Origin: Thermoclostridium sp036562185 | GTDB taxonomy: Bacteria; Bacillota; Clostridia; DSM-8532 | Assembly (NCBI GenBank): GCA_036562185.1 | Contig: DATCKN010000061.1 | Coordinates: 62,001-126,000, forward strand | DNA length: 64,000 bases | Reading direction: 5' to 3' | Part shown: piece by piece, positions 54,918 to 63,568 of the stretch | How the letters are laid out: each line of letters starts with the position of its first letter | How positions within the stretch are numbered: position 1 is the first letter of the stretch | Program-made: the position numbers and the translations under genes | The notes under the pieces: model-generated | Told to the model about the DNA's origin: nothing | The model's input: the letters and a program-made list of their open reading frames with translations, nothing else | Database searches by the model: none

Positions 54918-55688
54918 CTATACATATTTTCGCATATGTTTCAGTGCAGCTTTCTCAAGCCTGGATACCTGCGCCTGAGAAATTCCGATTTCTTCGGCTA
55001 CCTCCATTTGTGTTCTGCCTCTGAAAAATCTAAGGTCAACAATCATCCGTTCCCGGTCTGTTAGCCTTGAAATAGCCTCGTTTATTGATATATTTTCCAA
55101 CCAATACTCATCATTGTTTTTTTCATCACTAACCTGATCCATAACATAAATGGCGTCACCGCCATCATGGTAAACGGACTCAAATAGGGATATGGGCTCC
55201 TGTATGGCATCAAGAGCTAATAGAACATCTTCTCTTGGTACATTCATTTCTTCTGCGATTTCGCTGACAGAAGGATCTCTTGACAGTTTGTTCGTCAGCT
55301 TTTCTTTAGCCTGTAATGCCTTGTAGGCAATATCCTTTAATGAACGGCTTACGCGAATAGAGTTGTTATCCCTGAGATACCTTCTTATTTCTCCAATAAT
55401 CATGGGTACGGCGTAAGTAGAAAACTTAACGTTCTGCGACAAGTCAAAATTGTCAATTGCTTTAATCAAACCTATACAGCCTACCTGAAAAAGGTCATCT
55501 ACGTTTTCACCCCTGTTATTAAATCTTTGTATAACACTCAACACCAACCGAAGGTTACCATGGATAAACTCTTCGCGGGCTTTTTTATCTCCATTTTTGA
55601 TTCTCTTGAACAGTTCGTCTTTTTGCTTATTTGTCAATACAGGAAGTTTAGATGTGTTAACTCCGCATATTTCCACTTTGTTGATCAA
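54918..55688 (-). CDS. sigG: sporulation sigma factor sigma-G
   Basis: A 256-residue sigma-70 factor acting late in the forespore. The N-terminal KVEICGVNTSKLPVL is the SigG-specific leader. Region 2 contains NVDDLFQVGCIGLIKAIDNF and FSTYAVPMIIGEIRRYLRD. Region 4 contains DLRFFRGRTQMEVAEEIGIS. The start is TTG with GGGAGGTG upstream. It follows sigE after 206 bases. Confidence 0.96.
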   Translation of the reverse strand: MINKVEICGVNTSKLPVLTNKQKDELFKRIKNGDKKAREEFIHGNLRLVLSVIQRFNNRGENVDDLFQVGCIGLIKAIDNFDLSQNVKFSTYAVPMIIGEIRRYLRDNNSIRVSRSLKDIAYKALQAKEKLTNKLSRDPSVSEIAEEMNVPREDVLLALDAIQEPISLFESVYHDGGDAIYVMDQVSDEKNNDEYWLENISINEAISRLTDRERMIVDLRFFRGRTQMEVAEEIGISQAQVSRLEKAALKHMRKYV

Positions 55689-55852
55689 ATTGACACCTCC
55701 CTATTTGAAAAACCTATTATCATTTTTTCCGGGAAGGTGCCAAATATACTGTTTAAAGTCGCTGAAAATATACTGAAAACCCCTTGACAGGTTCTTTAGC
55801 AAAGATCAGTATTGCTTAACAGGGCTTTAAATTTTATATAATTAATTTTTCA

Positions 55853-55884
55853 TATGGAAATATTATTGTCCATATATTTCCATA
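55853..55884. repeat. 11-bp inverted repeat between sigE and sigG
   Basis: TATGGAAATAT (55853-55863) and ATATTTCCATA (55874-55884) pair perfectly around a ten-base loop. No T run follows on the minus strand, so it is not a classic terminator for sigE. Confidence 0.6.
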
Positions 55885-55894
55885 CAGTAAAATA

Positions 55895-56617
55895 CTACAG
55901 CATCCTGGTGATTTCCTTTTTCAAGCGGCTCAGTATCCTTTTTTCTAGGCGCGAAATATAGGATTGGGATATGCCCAGCATATCGGCCACTTCTTTTTGT
56001 GTCTTTTCCTTTTGATTATTAAGCCCAAACCTCATTTCCATTATTTTCTTTTCCCTCCTGCTTAACTTGGTCATTGCAGCCGCCAACAGCTCTTTATCAA
56101 TTTCGTCATCAAGGTTCTTCTGAATAAGATCCCCGTCGGTACCAAGAATATCAGAAAGGAGAAGTTCATTGCCATCCCAGTCTACATTCAAAGGCTCATC
56201 AATTGATACCTCGGTGCGTAGCCTGCTGTTTTTCCTGAGGAACATCAGTATTTCATTTTCAATACACCTTGATGCGTATGTAGCCAGCTTTATGTTACGG
56301 GACGGATTATAGGTGTTTATAGCCTTAATAAGCCCAATTGTGCCTATTGAGGTTAAATCTTCTATATCCATGCCTGTGTTTTCAAATTTCCTTGCTATAT
56401 ATACAACAAGCCTTAAATTGCGCTCAATCAGTGTTTTCTTAACAAGGAAGTCCTGCCTTGACAACTTGTCAAGCAATTCTGCTTCTTCCTCGTTTGTCAG
56501 CGGCGGAGGCAAAGCTTCACTGCCGCCTACATAGTAAATATCCCTGTTTCCGAATATCCTGTTTACTCTTTTTATAAATTCCAAAAGTCCTGCCATTAAT
56601 ACATTCGTAAGCTTCAT
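55895..56617 (-). CDS. sigE: sporulation sigma factor sigma-E (pro-sigma-E)
   Basis: A 240-residue mother-cell sigma factor. Residues 1 to about 27 form the hydrophobic/basic pro-sequence removed by SpoIIGA, just before YYVGGSEALPPPLTNEEE. Region 2 has NTGMDIEDLTSIGTIGLIKA and the -10 contact TYASRCIENEILMFLRK. Region 4 has KTQKEVADMLGISQSYISRL. The ATG follows GGGGGA. It lies 38 bases after spoIIGA. Confidence 0.97.
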   Translation of the reverse strand: MKLTNVLMAGLLEFIKRVNRIFGNRDIYYVGGSEALPPPLTNEEEAELLDKLSRQDFLVKKTLIERNLRLVVYIARKFENTGMDIEDLTSIGTIGLIKAINTYNPSRNIKLATYASRCIENEILMFLRKNSRLRTEVSIDEPLNVDWDGNELLLSDILGTDGDLIQKNLDDEIDKELLAAAMTKLSRREKKIMEMRFGLNNQKEKTQKEVADMLGISQSYISRLEKRILSRLKKEITRML

Positions 56618-56655
56618 TCCAATCCCCCTATCGTCCTTTATGCATTTTTTACTCT

Positions 56656-57552
56656 TTATGCCGTTACCAATTCAGGGCTTATAATAGCCCGGTACTGCTC
56701 TTTGGATGAAAGCCTGTTATGGCTTATACATACAACGACCTGGGTGCGTTCAAAGTATAATTCCTCTTTTTCAATACATACGCTGTCGGGCTTAAACCCC
56801 GGCAACATACCGTTTTTCGTTCCGATTGCACGGAACGGAATCAGCCTGATGCGTTTTATCCATTCAGAATCATCATCATGACTATCGGCTATTTTCATCT
56901 GAGTCCAGTCCTCAAGCCATTTTACCATTCCGTCAGGCAACAGCTCTTTTATGCTCTCCAGTTCAGCAATCATTACAGGACATTGCGAAACCGGATCCAT
57001 CAATGAATTTCCTGTATCAATAAGAGCCTGAAGGCATACTGTTTTTCCTCCCAGGCTGATATATGTATTTACAATGTATGACTCTTTTTCTATCCGTTTT
57101 CTGAACAGGTCTGTGAAAGCGCGAACCATTAAAACGCCTGACAAAATAGTTAATATTAGAAGCAGGCCGTCGCTCTTCATCTCGGTGTAAAACTCGCCGT
57201 TTTTAAAGTAAATTCCCTGGTTTAGAATGCTCATTAATGCATAACCTGCACCTGCAAAAATAAACGAAGAAATATAAAATGACAGAAAAGCCTTAAACCA
57301 GCTTTTCAGCTTCTGTCCCGGAAATGCTATCGCCACCATTAACACAGAAAGCAGCAATTTTCCTCCCACAGTATACAAGGTGCCAATTCTGGGACACAGG
57401 AGCATAACAACCAGATATACGGCGCCAACTGTGGATGATATCAGTTTGCGTAGTGCAGTTGAGTACCTGCCCGATAATTTTTCTGTTACAAACAGAATAC
57501 CGTAATTAACAATAATATTCTGAAGAAATAATATATCTATGTATACCGACAT
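56656..57552 (-). CDS. spoIIGA: sigma-E processing aspartic peptidase SpoIIGA
   Basis: A 298-residue membrane protease. About five transmembrane helices fill residues 1-150, beginning SVYIDILFLQNIIVNYGILF. The cytosolic C-terminal domain has the aspartic protease motif ALIDTGNSLMDP. It activates pro-sigma-E after a forespore signal. ATG at 57552 follows AAGAGGTG by five bases and is preferred to the frame open to 57597. Confidence 0.95.
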   Translation of the reverse strand: MSVYIDILFLQNIIVNYGILFVTEKLSGRYSTALRKLISSTVGAVYLVVMLLCPRIGTLYTVGGKLLLSVLMVAIAFPGQKLKSWFKAFLSFYISSFIFAGAGYALMSILNQGIYFKNGEFYTEMKSDGLLLILTILSGVLMVRAFTDLFRKRIEKESYIVNTYISLGGKTVCLQALIDTGNSLMDPVSQCPVMIAELESIKELLPDGMVKWLEDWTQMKIADSHDDDSEWIKRIRLIPFRAIGTKNGMLPGFKPDSVCIEKEELYFERTQVVVCISHNRLSSKEQYRAIISPELVTA

Positions 57553-57769
57553 AATAACACCTCTTGCTGTCAATTCCCGAATTCCATCAATTTTCATTAA
57601 GGCTTACTTTCCATAATCAGGTAAATATTTCCATCCGGTTCATCAACAGGATACCGAAGGGCATACTTTTCCCATTATCCACCTATATGCGAACGTAAGG
57701 ATTTTTATACCTGTTCAGAGTAAAAAATATTTCCGGTTACACTCACATATAACCAGGTTGTTGAATATT

Positions 57770-57806
57770 ATTATATAATTTAAAAGACGCGGGATTTGTC
57801 AAAAAA
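57770..57806 (-). promoter_or_regulatory. putative Spo0A-activated spoIIG promoter with 0A box
   Basis: On the minus strand TTGACA (57802-57797) and TATAAT (57775-57770) are separated by 21 bases. The -35 sits inside a 0A-box-like site: the plus strand reads TTTGTCAAAAAA at 57795-57806. B. subtilis spoIIG has the same design, with consensus-like hexamers, an over-long spacer and a 0A box at the -35. Two ACGAAGTT repeats (57831-57838, 57843-57850) lie upstream. Confidence 0.65.
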
Positions 57807-57996
57807 TGGTATGATAATCATATTTCCAAAACGAAGTTTATTACGAAGTTGCATTGACAATTCTTCCAATATATTGTGAAATATTGTTAATCCTTCCTTC
57901 ACCGTCAGTACCTTAACTTTAACTTCAATGTTGATTTGGCAGGCCGTTTGAATTATTATTTTATAAAGTAATAAATTATATTCTATGGGAGTCAGT
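57807..57996. other. remaining intergenic region before the MBL gene
   Basis: Together with the stretch 57553-57769, which is the long spoIIGA leader, this divergent region holds no gene. Apart from the ACGAAGTT repeats and an isolated TTGACA at 57854-57859 without a matching -10, nothing was recognised. Confidence 0.5.
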
Positions 57997-58737
57997 ATGA
58001 AGAAACCGGTTGAAATATGGTATTTGTACCACAGCGGATATGCCGTTAAATTAAACAGGAAACTATTTATATTTGACTATTACAGCAACAAAGCCGCCGG
58101 TAACGAACCGGCTTTGTATAACGGGATATTCAACCCCGATGATTTTAAAGATTATGATGTTTATTTCTTTGTCTCGCACAGGCATTACGATCATTACAAT
58201 CCTGTTATTTTGGAATGGGCGAAGAAAAATCCGAACATCCGTGCAATTATTTCATCCGATGTTGAGGGATACAAACCCAATTCCAATATATACACTGCAG
58301 AACCGGAAAACAGCTATGTGATAAACGATATTTATATTGAAACTTATACTTCCACGGATGAAGGAGTTGCCTTCCTTGTTAAAACTGATGATACCTGCAT
58401 TTACCATGCCGGGGATTTGCACTGGTGGCACTGGGACGGAGAACCCGATTCCTTTAACACGCAGATGGAAACGCAATATAAAGCGCAGATACGGAAATTA
58501 GCAAAACACAGTATTGATATTGCCTTCCTGGTTGTGGATCCCCGGCAGGAGAGATTTTCACTTATAGGCCTGGACTGGTTCGTAAAGCATGTAGAATGTT
58601 CCCACATTTTCCCGATGCACTTTTCAGATGATTACAGTATAATGAATACCATACAGAATTATTTGGAATCAAACCAGGTAAGGACAGAAATACACCTTAT
58701 TAACAAGAGGGGCCAGAAGTTTTCATTTGAGATTTAA
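57997..58737 (+). CDS. MBL-fold metallo-hydrolase
   Basis: A 246-residue metallo-beta-lactamase-fold protein. The metal motif is SHRHYDH (HXHXDH). YHAGDLHWWHW supplies the next ligand Asp, and the final histidine is in IFPMHFSDDY. The first strand pair, YLYHSGYAVKL, fits the UlaG-like or RNase-type small hydrolases. The substrate is unknown. ATG at 57997 follows GGGAG by five bases; the frame to 57985 overlaps that site. Confidence 0.87.
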   Translation: MKKPVEIWYLYHSGYAVKLNRKLFIFDYYSNKAAGNEPALYNGIFNPDDFKDYDVYFFVSHRHYDHYNPVILEWAKKNPNIRAIISSDVEGYKPNSNIYTAEPENSYVINDIYIETYTSTDEGVAFLVKTDDTCIYHAGDLHWWHWDGEPDSFNTQMETQYKAQIRKLAKHSIDIAFLVVDPRQERFSLIGLDWFVKHVECSHIFPMHFSDDYSIMNTIQNYLESNQVRTEIHLINKRGQKFSFEI

Positions 58738-58770
58738 ATAAAAAAGATACATTAAAAAGTGAGGTCAGTC

Positions 58771-59616
58771 ATGAAAAAATTTCTAAAAGTATTTATATAT
58801 TGCACCGGATTGGCATCCCTGTGCCTCATAATGCAGTTTGTTGCTTCTGTTCCGGTTACTGTTTTTTATGTGATGCTTTACTCTTTACCCTATGTTCTTG
58901 CCGGAAAACCCGAAGCAATAATGTCAGTTGACATTATGAATATAGTGCATGACTCCTTGCTGCCATCCTATATACTGTCGGTAATAATGACTTTCTTTGC
59001 GGCATGGATTATCCATGCGATATTTGGAAGAAAGTTTTTTGAAAGACTCTCTTTCAACAAGGCTTCTTCGTTTTTAATTGCATTAAGCTTTATAGCAGGT
59101 TCCGCACTGCAAATGCCCATCAGTTTCATTTTATCATTAATTGAAAGTGCAGGAGTTGCGCCTGACCTGTTTGAGCAATATTCAAACAATATGGAACAGT
59201 TAATGAATAATCAAAACCTGATTCTTCAAATTCTTGCCGTAGGAATTTTAGCCCCTTTGCTTGAGGAAATAATCTTCCGGGGCCTTATTTTAAACCAGCT
59301 GAGAAACAACCTTCCTATACAGGCAGCCATAATAATCCAGGCACTTTTATTTGGCATTGTGCATCTTAATGTTATTCAGGGGTCATATGCTTTTATCATA
59401 GGTATTATATTAGGGTTGCTGGTTGTATGGTACGATTCATTGTTCCTGCCTGTTGCTTTTCATATGGGCCTGAATTTGTCGGGTGTAATACTTTCTGAGT
59501 TTGGGCAGGGTATATCAGACATGGCCGGCATATACATGTTAATAATCTCATTCCTGCTTATGTTTGCATGCATGATTGTTCTTAAGCACAGAACAAAAGA
59601 AAAACCGGCTCATTAA
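58771..59616 (+). CDS. CPBP family intramembrane glutamic endopeptidase
   Basis: A 281-residue protein with about eight transmembrane helices. The catalytic motifs are PLLEEIIFRGLIL (EEXXXR), FGIVHLN and FHMGLN (HXXXN). Relatives include CAAX prenyl endopeptidase Rce1 and bacteriocin-immunity proteases. ATG at 58771 follows GTGAGGT. It is 33 bases downstream of the MBL gene and may share its transcript. Confidence 0.92.
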   Translation: MKKFLKVFIYCTGLASLCLIMQFVASVPVTVFYVMLYSLPYVLAGKPEAIMSVDIMNIVHDSLLPSYILSVIMTFFAAWIIHAIFGRKFFERLSFNKASSFLIALSFIAGSALQMPISFILSLIESAGVAPDLFEQYSNNMEQLMNNQNLILQILAVGILAPLLEEIIFRGLILNQLRNNLPIQAAIIIQALLFGIVHLNVIQGSYAFIIGIILGLLVVWYDSLFLPVAFHMGLNLSGVILSEFGQGISDMAGIYMLIISFLLMFACMIVLKHRTKEKPAH

Positions 59617-59623
59617 GCCGGTT
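59603..59623. terminator. hairpin overlapping the convergent CPBP and proA stop codons
   Basis: AACCGGCT (59603-59610) and AGCCGGTT (59616-59623) form an eight-bp stem. On the minus strand it runs into TTTTTCTTTTG and so terminates proA. It contains the stop of the plus-strand gene and part of the proA stop. Confidence 0.85.
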
Positions 59624-60911
59624 ACTGATCTATTGAAAGCCGTTTGTGTTTAAAAGAACGTCTGTGCTCTGCGTAATCAGAAACAATATGCCCTTTTCCA
59701 ATCAGTTTGTATTTATATATTGTCAGTCCCTCCAGCCCAACCGGCCCCCGGGCATGGATCTTGTTTGTACTGATGCCCACTTCTGCTCCAAAACCGTATC
59801 TGAATCCGTCGCTGAAACGGGTTGAGCAATTCCAGAACACATTGCCTGAATCAACAAGATCCATAAATTTCTCGGCATTTTCCCTGTTTCCGGTTATTAT
59901 TGCGTCGGTATGGCCCGAACCGTAAGTATTGATATGTTCAATTGCCTCATCAATCGAGTCAACTATCTTTATTGACAATATATAATCAAGGTACTCTGTT
60001 TTCCAATCCTCTTCCGATGCAGGAGATACGTTAATGATCCTTTGCGTTCTTTCGCACCCTCTTAGCTCCACATTGCTTTCATCAAGTTTCTTTTTAAGCT
60101 CGGGCAGGAATTTATCTGCTATTCTGCTGTGGACCAGCAAAGTTTCGGTTGCATTGCATACTGCAACATATTGGGTTTTTGAGTCGTTAACCACGTCAAC
60201 CGCCATTTTAACATCTGCATCACTGTCTACATAGCAATGGCATATTCCGTCGGCATGCCCAAGTACAGGTATTCTTGAATTATCCATTATATATCTGACA
60301 AACTCGTTCGATCCGCGCGGAATTATCAGGTCTATGTATTTATCAAGCTTCAGCATCTGGTTAACATCTTCCCTTGTTTCCAAAAGGTGAATCCAGCCTG
60401 ACGGAATACCTGCCTCGGCCGTTGCCTTAGTAATCAGTTCGGTCAGTATCCGGTTGGTTTTCAGTGCTTCCCTTCCGCCTTTCAACAGTACGGCATTCCC
60501 GCTTTTAAGGCATAGCGTCGAAATCTGAACAAGAGCATCGGGTCTTGATTCAAAGATTATTCCTATTACTCCGATCGGGCAGCTTATTTTATACAAATCA
60601 AGTCCGTCATCCAGTTGTGTTGCCATAAGTTTTCGTCCTACGGGATCGGGAAGACTGATAAGACTATAAATGCCTTCAACAACATCCAATATCTTCTTTT
60701 TATCAAACTTCAGCCGTTTAACAAGGGCTTCGGGCAGATTCTCTGTCTTGCTTCTTTGTACATCTTCCTCATTTGCCCGCACTATATCTTCAATGTTATT
60801 TTTAAGATAATCAGCAATTAAGCGCAAAGCAAGATTTTTCTGTTCGGTTTTGGCTGATGCCAGGGTAATCGATACCTTTTTCGCCGTTTCTGCAATATGA
60901 ATTAAATCCAT
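59622..60911 (-). CDS. proA: gamma-glutamyl phosphate reductase
   Basis: A 429-residue NADPH-dependent enzyme making glutamate-5-semialdehyde in proline synthesis. CPIGVIGIIFESRPDALVQI and LKGGREALKTN are in the N-terminal half. The catalytic cysteine is in VAVCNATETLLVH. GFGAEVGISTNKIHARGPVG is near the C-terminus. The ATG follows GGAGG. proB is not adjacent. Confidence 0.97.
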   Translation of the reverse strand: MDLIHIAETAKKVSITLASAKTEQKNLALRLIADYLKNNIEDIVRANEEDVQRSKTENLPEALVKRLKFDKKKILDVVEGIYSLISLPDPVGRKLMATQLDDGLDLYKISCPIGVIGIIFESRPDALVQISTLCLKSGNAVLLKGGREALKTNRILTELITKATAEAGIPSGWIHLLETREDVNQMLKLDKYIDLIIPRGSNEFVRYIMDNSRIPVLGHADGICHCYVDSDADVKMAVDVVNDSKTQYVAVCNATETLLVHSRIADKFLPELKKKLDESNVELRGCERTQRIINVSPASEEDWKTEYLDYILSIKIVDSIDEAIEHINTYGSGHTDAIITGNRENAEKFMDLVDSGNVFWNCSTRFSDGFRYGFGAEVGISTNKIHARGPVGLEGLTIYKYKLIGKGHIVSDYAEHRRSFKHKRLSIDQ

Positions 60912-61165
60912 AAAAACCCTCCGGAAAAGAGTATAGTAAAATTACAGCAATTATAACATATCTTTTTCACAAATTGAATTATTACAAACACTATTGCCTG
61001 ATATATTTTCAAATAATTATCAAGCCTGTATCTTGACTTAGTTATTATTTGTTTGTAACATGTAAGGGTATAAACCCGGAATTTTTGATTAATCCTTTCT
61101 GCATAATGGTATATTATAGGTTAATATATATTAATCTGCCAAATGGGCCTGAAGGGGGTAAAAAA

Positions 61166-61576
61166 ATGTTTAAATGGAATGAAAATTTCAGGACCGGCAT
61201 AGAGACAATTGACGAGCAGCATAAAAAACTGATAGAAATCGGCGCAAAACTTGAGGATATGTTATATGCCGGGGATTCTTTGGATTATTATGATTATATA
61301 ATGGAAACAATTAATGAGTTGAAGGATTACACAGATTATCACTTCAGCTATGAAGAGAAGCAGATGCGGGAACGCAATTACCCCGGTTTGGATGAACATC
61401 GTATGGAGCATCTGTATTTTATTAAAAAAATAGATAAACTTGCAATGCAGGATATAGATAGTCAGCAAGTTACTGTAATATCAGAAGCTTTGGAATTTTT
61501 AGCAAAATGGCTTTTCAGCCATATACTTAATTCTGATATGCAATATGTAGACTATTTAAAACGCAATGCGGGCTAA
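61166..61576 (+). CDS. bacteriohemerythrin
   Basis: A 136-residue four-helix protein binding O2 at a diiron site. Ligands are visible in order: H in IDEQHKKL, H and E in YHFSYEEKQM, HXXXH in DEHRMEHLYF, and HXXXXD in LFSHILNSDMQYVDYL. ATG at 61166 follows AGGGGGT and a run of A. The longer frame upstream has no family homology. It may serve in oxygen sensing or protection in an anaerobe. prfC follows after 23 bases. Confidence 0.92.
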   Translation: MFKWNENFRTGIETIDEQHKKLIEIGAKLEDMLYAGDSLDYYDYIMETINELKDYTDYHFSYEEKQMRERNYPGLDEHRMEHLYFIKKIDKLAMQDIDSQQVTVISEALEFLAKWLFSHILNSDMQYVDYLKRNAG

Positions 61577-61599
61577 TTAGAAAGGAAGAACAACATCGG

Positions 61600-63198
61600 A
61601 TGCCAGACTTGAAAAAGGAAATTCAACAGCAGGTACAAAGGCGCAGGACTTTTGCTATAATATCCCACCCCGACGCAGGAAAAACAACACTGACAGAAAA
61701 GCTTTTATTATACGGCGGGGCTATTAACATGGCAGGTTCTGTAAAGGCACGCAAAGCAAAAAAATACGCGCTTTCAGACTGGATGGAAATTGAAAAGGAA
61801 CGCGGTATATCCGTTACTTCCAGTGTTATGCAATTTGAGTATAACAACCATTGCATAAATATCCTTGATACCCCCGGACATCAGGACTTCAGCGAAGATA
61901 CTTACAGGACTTTGGTTGCAGCTGACAGTGCAGTGATGCTTATTGACGGTGCCAAGGGTGTCGAAGCGCAAACCATCAAGCTGTTTCATGTATGTAAAAT
62001 GCGCGGAATACCCATATTCACCTTTATTAATAAACTGGACAGGGCCATTAAAAATCCGTTTGATTTAATGCAGGAAATAGAAGACGTACTGGGTATTCGT
62101 TCATATCCGATGAACTGGCCGATTGGCATTGACGGTGATTTCAAAGGCGTTTACAACAGGAAGCTAAAGCAAATTGAACTGTTCATGGGTGGAAATCACG
62201 GTCAGTCAATAGTGGAATCAACTGCAGGTTCTGTTGATGATCCAATTTTCAGGGATTTGCTTGGGGAACCTTATTATTCAAATCTGGTTGAAGACATAGA
62301 ACTGTTAAATGTCGCAGGTGATGATTTTAACCTCAAGGAAGTGTTGGAAGGCAAGCTTACACCGATTTTTTTCGGCAGTGCCATGACAAACTTCGGCGTA
62401 GAACCTTTCCTTGAAGAATTTTTGAGAATGGCACCCGCACCCGGTGGGCATATTTTTACAGATACATTAATCGAGCCTGACAACGAGGATTTTTATGGAT
62501 TTATATTCAAAATCCAGGCAAACATGAACCCGAACCACAGGGATAGGATTGCATTTATGAGAATCTGCTCGGGTAAATTCACAAAGGGCATGGAAGTATA
62601 TCTCTCGAACAGCAGCAAAAAGATCCGGCTTTCCCAGCCACAGCAAATTATGGCACAGGAACGTGAAATCGTTGATGAAGCATGGCCGGGAGACATAATC
62701 GGACTTTTTGATCCGGGCATTTTCAAAATCGGCGATACATTGACCACAGCCAAGCCGGCTCCTTTGTTCACAGGAATTCCTCTGTTCCCTTCCGAGCATT
62801 TTGCCAGGATAGCCCCGAAGGATACCATGAAAAGGAAACAGTTCCTGAAAGGGATTATGCAGTTGTCCGAAGAGGGTACAATACAGGTTTTCAAACAACT
62901 GGATATTGGCGTTGAAGAATTCATAGTCGGCGCTGTAGGCGTATTGCAGTTTGAAGTATTGGAACACAGGCTTATGAATGAATACAACGTGGATTTGAAA
63001 ATTTCAATGCTTCCGCACAAATTTGCGCGCTGGCTGATTAATTCAGATAAAAATCCCCGTGATTTAAACCTTACATCATCAACAATTCTTGCTGAGGATA
63101 AGGACGGGAAATTCGTGCTTATCTTTGAAAACCAATGGTCTATTGACTGGGCAAAGGAAAAAAACAAAGGCATCGAGTTGTCAGATGTATCAATGTAA
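61600..63198 (+). CDS. prfC: peptide chain release factor 3
   Basis: A 532-residue translational GTPase that recycles RF1/RF2 from the ribosome. G1 is SHPDAGKTTLTEK, G2 includes ERGISVTSSVMQF, G3 is DTPGHQDFSEDTYR and G4 is FINKLDR. The later domains have the RF3 segment LPHKFARWL. It is downstream of the hemerythrin gene and ends in a terminator. Confidence 0.97.
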   Translation: MPDLKKEIQQQVQRRRTFAIISHPDAGKTTLTEKLLLYGGAINMAGSVKARKAKKYALSDWMEIEKERGISVTSSVMQFEYNNHCINILDTPGHQDFSEDTYRTLVAADSAVMLIDGAKGVEAQTIKLFHVCKMRGIPIFTFINKLDRAIKNPFDLMQEIEDVLGIRSYPMNWPIGIDGDFKGVYNRKLKQIELFMGGNHGQSIVESTAGSVDDPIFRDLLGEPYYSNLVEDIELLNVAGDDFNLKEVLEGKLTPIFFGSAMTNFGVEPFLEEFLRMAPAPGGHIFTDTLIEPDNEDFYGFIFKIQANMNPNHRDRIAFMRICSGKFTKGMEVYLSNSSKKIRLSQPQQIMAQEREIVDEAWPGDIIGLFDPGIFKIGDTLTTAKPAPLFTGIPLFPSEHFARIAPKDTMKRKQFLKGIMQLSEEGTIQVFKQLDIGVEEFIVGAVGVLQFEVLEHRLMNEYNVDLKISMLPHKFARWLINSDKNPRDLNLTSSTILAEDKDGKFVLIFENQWSIDWAKEKNKGIELSDVSM

Positions 63199-63225
63199 TT
63201 AACCGTATATTCAGGGAAACCGGCA

Positions 63226-63259
63226 AACCTTCATGTGTGATAAACCATGAAGGTTTTTT
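63226..63259 (+). terminator. terminator after prfC
   Basis: A ten-bp stem (AACCTTCATG / CATGAAGGTT) with a ten-base loop runs into six Ts. Confidence 0.88.
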
Positions 63260-63273
63260 GCTTAGTGATTATT

Positions 63274-63462
63274 CTATTTCCTGGGTATTATAAACATGGC
63301 AATAATGTATAGAATTATTCCTCCCACAAAAGCAGAACAAACCGTAAGTATTGCCCAGACAAGGCGCACTGCTGTGGGATCAATGCCTAAATATTCGCCT
63401 ATTCCCCCGCAAACACCGCCGATCATTTTATTTGTGTCCGACAGGTATAATTTTTTATCCAT
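63274..63462 (-). CDS. PspC domain protein
   Basis: A 62-residue membrane protein with the PspC domain: LYLSDTNKMIGGVCGGIGEY at the start, then a hydrophobic segment of about 30 residues. The ATG follows GAGGGGTGA. In other bacteria PspC domains take part in envelope stress responses. This stand-alone version has no psp genes nearby. Confidence 0.9.
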   Translation of the reverse strand: MDKKLYLSDTNKMIGGVCGGIGEYLGIDPTAVRLVWAILTVCSAFVGGIILYIIAMFIIPRK

Positions 63463-63568
63463 AAACTCACCCCTCTAAGTTTTTATCAGCAATAAAATAA
63501 TCTATTTGAATTTTCCCGGTTACAGGCAGGATATTTCCTAATTATTATGTATGCAGACCATGTACTTA

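Noticed and set aside
62467..63173. Two long minus-strand frames over prfC
   Set aside because: They are antisense to a clear release factor 3 gene.
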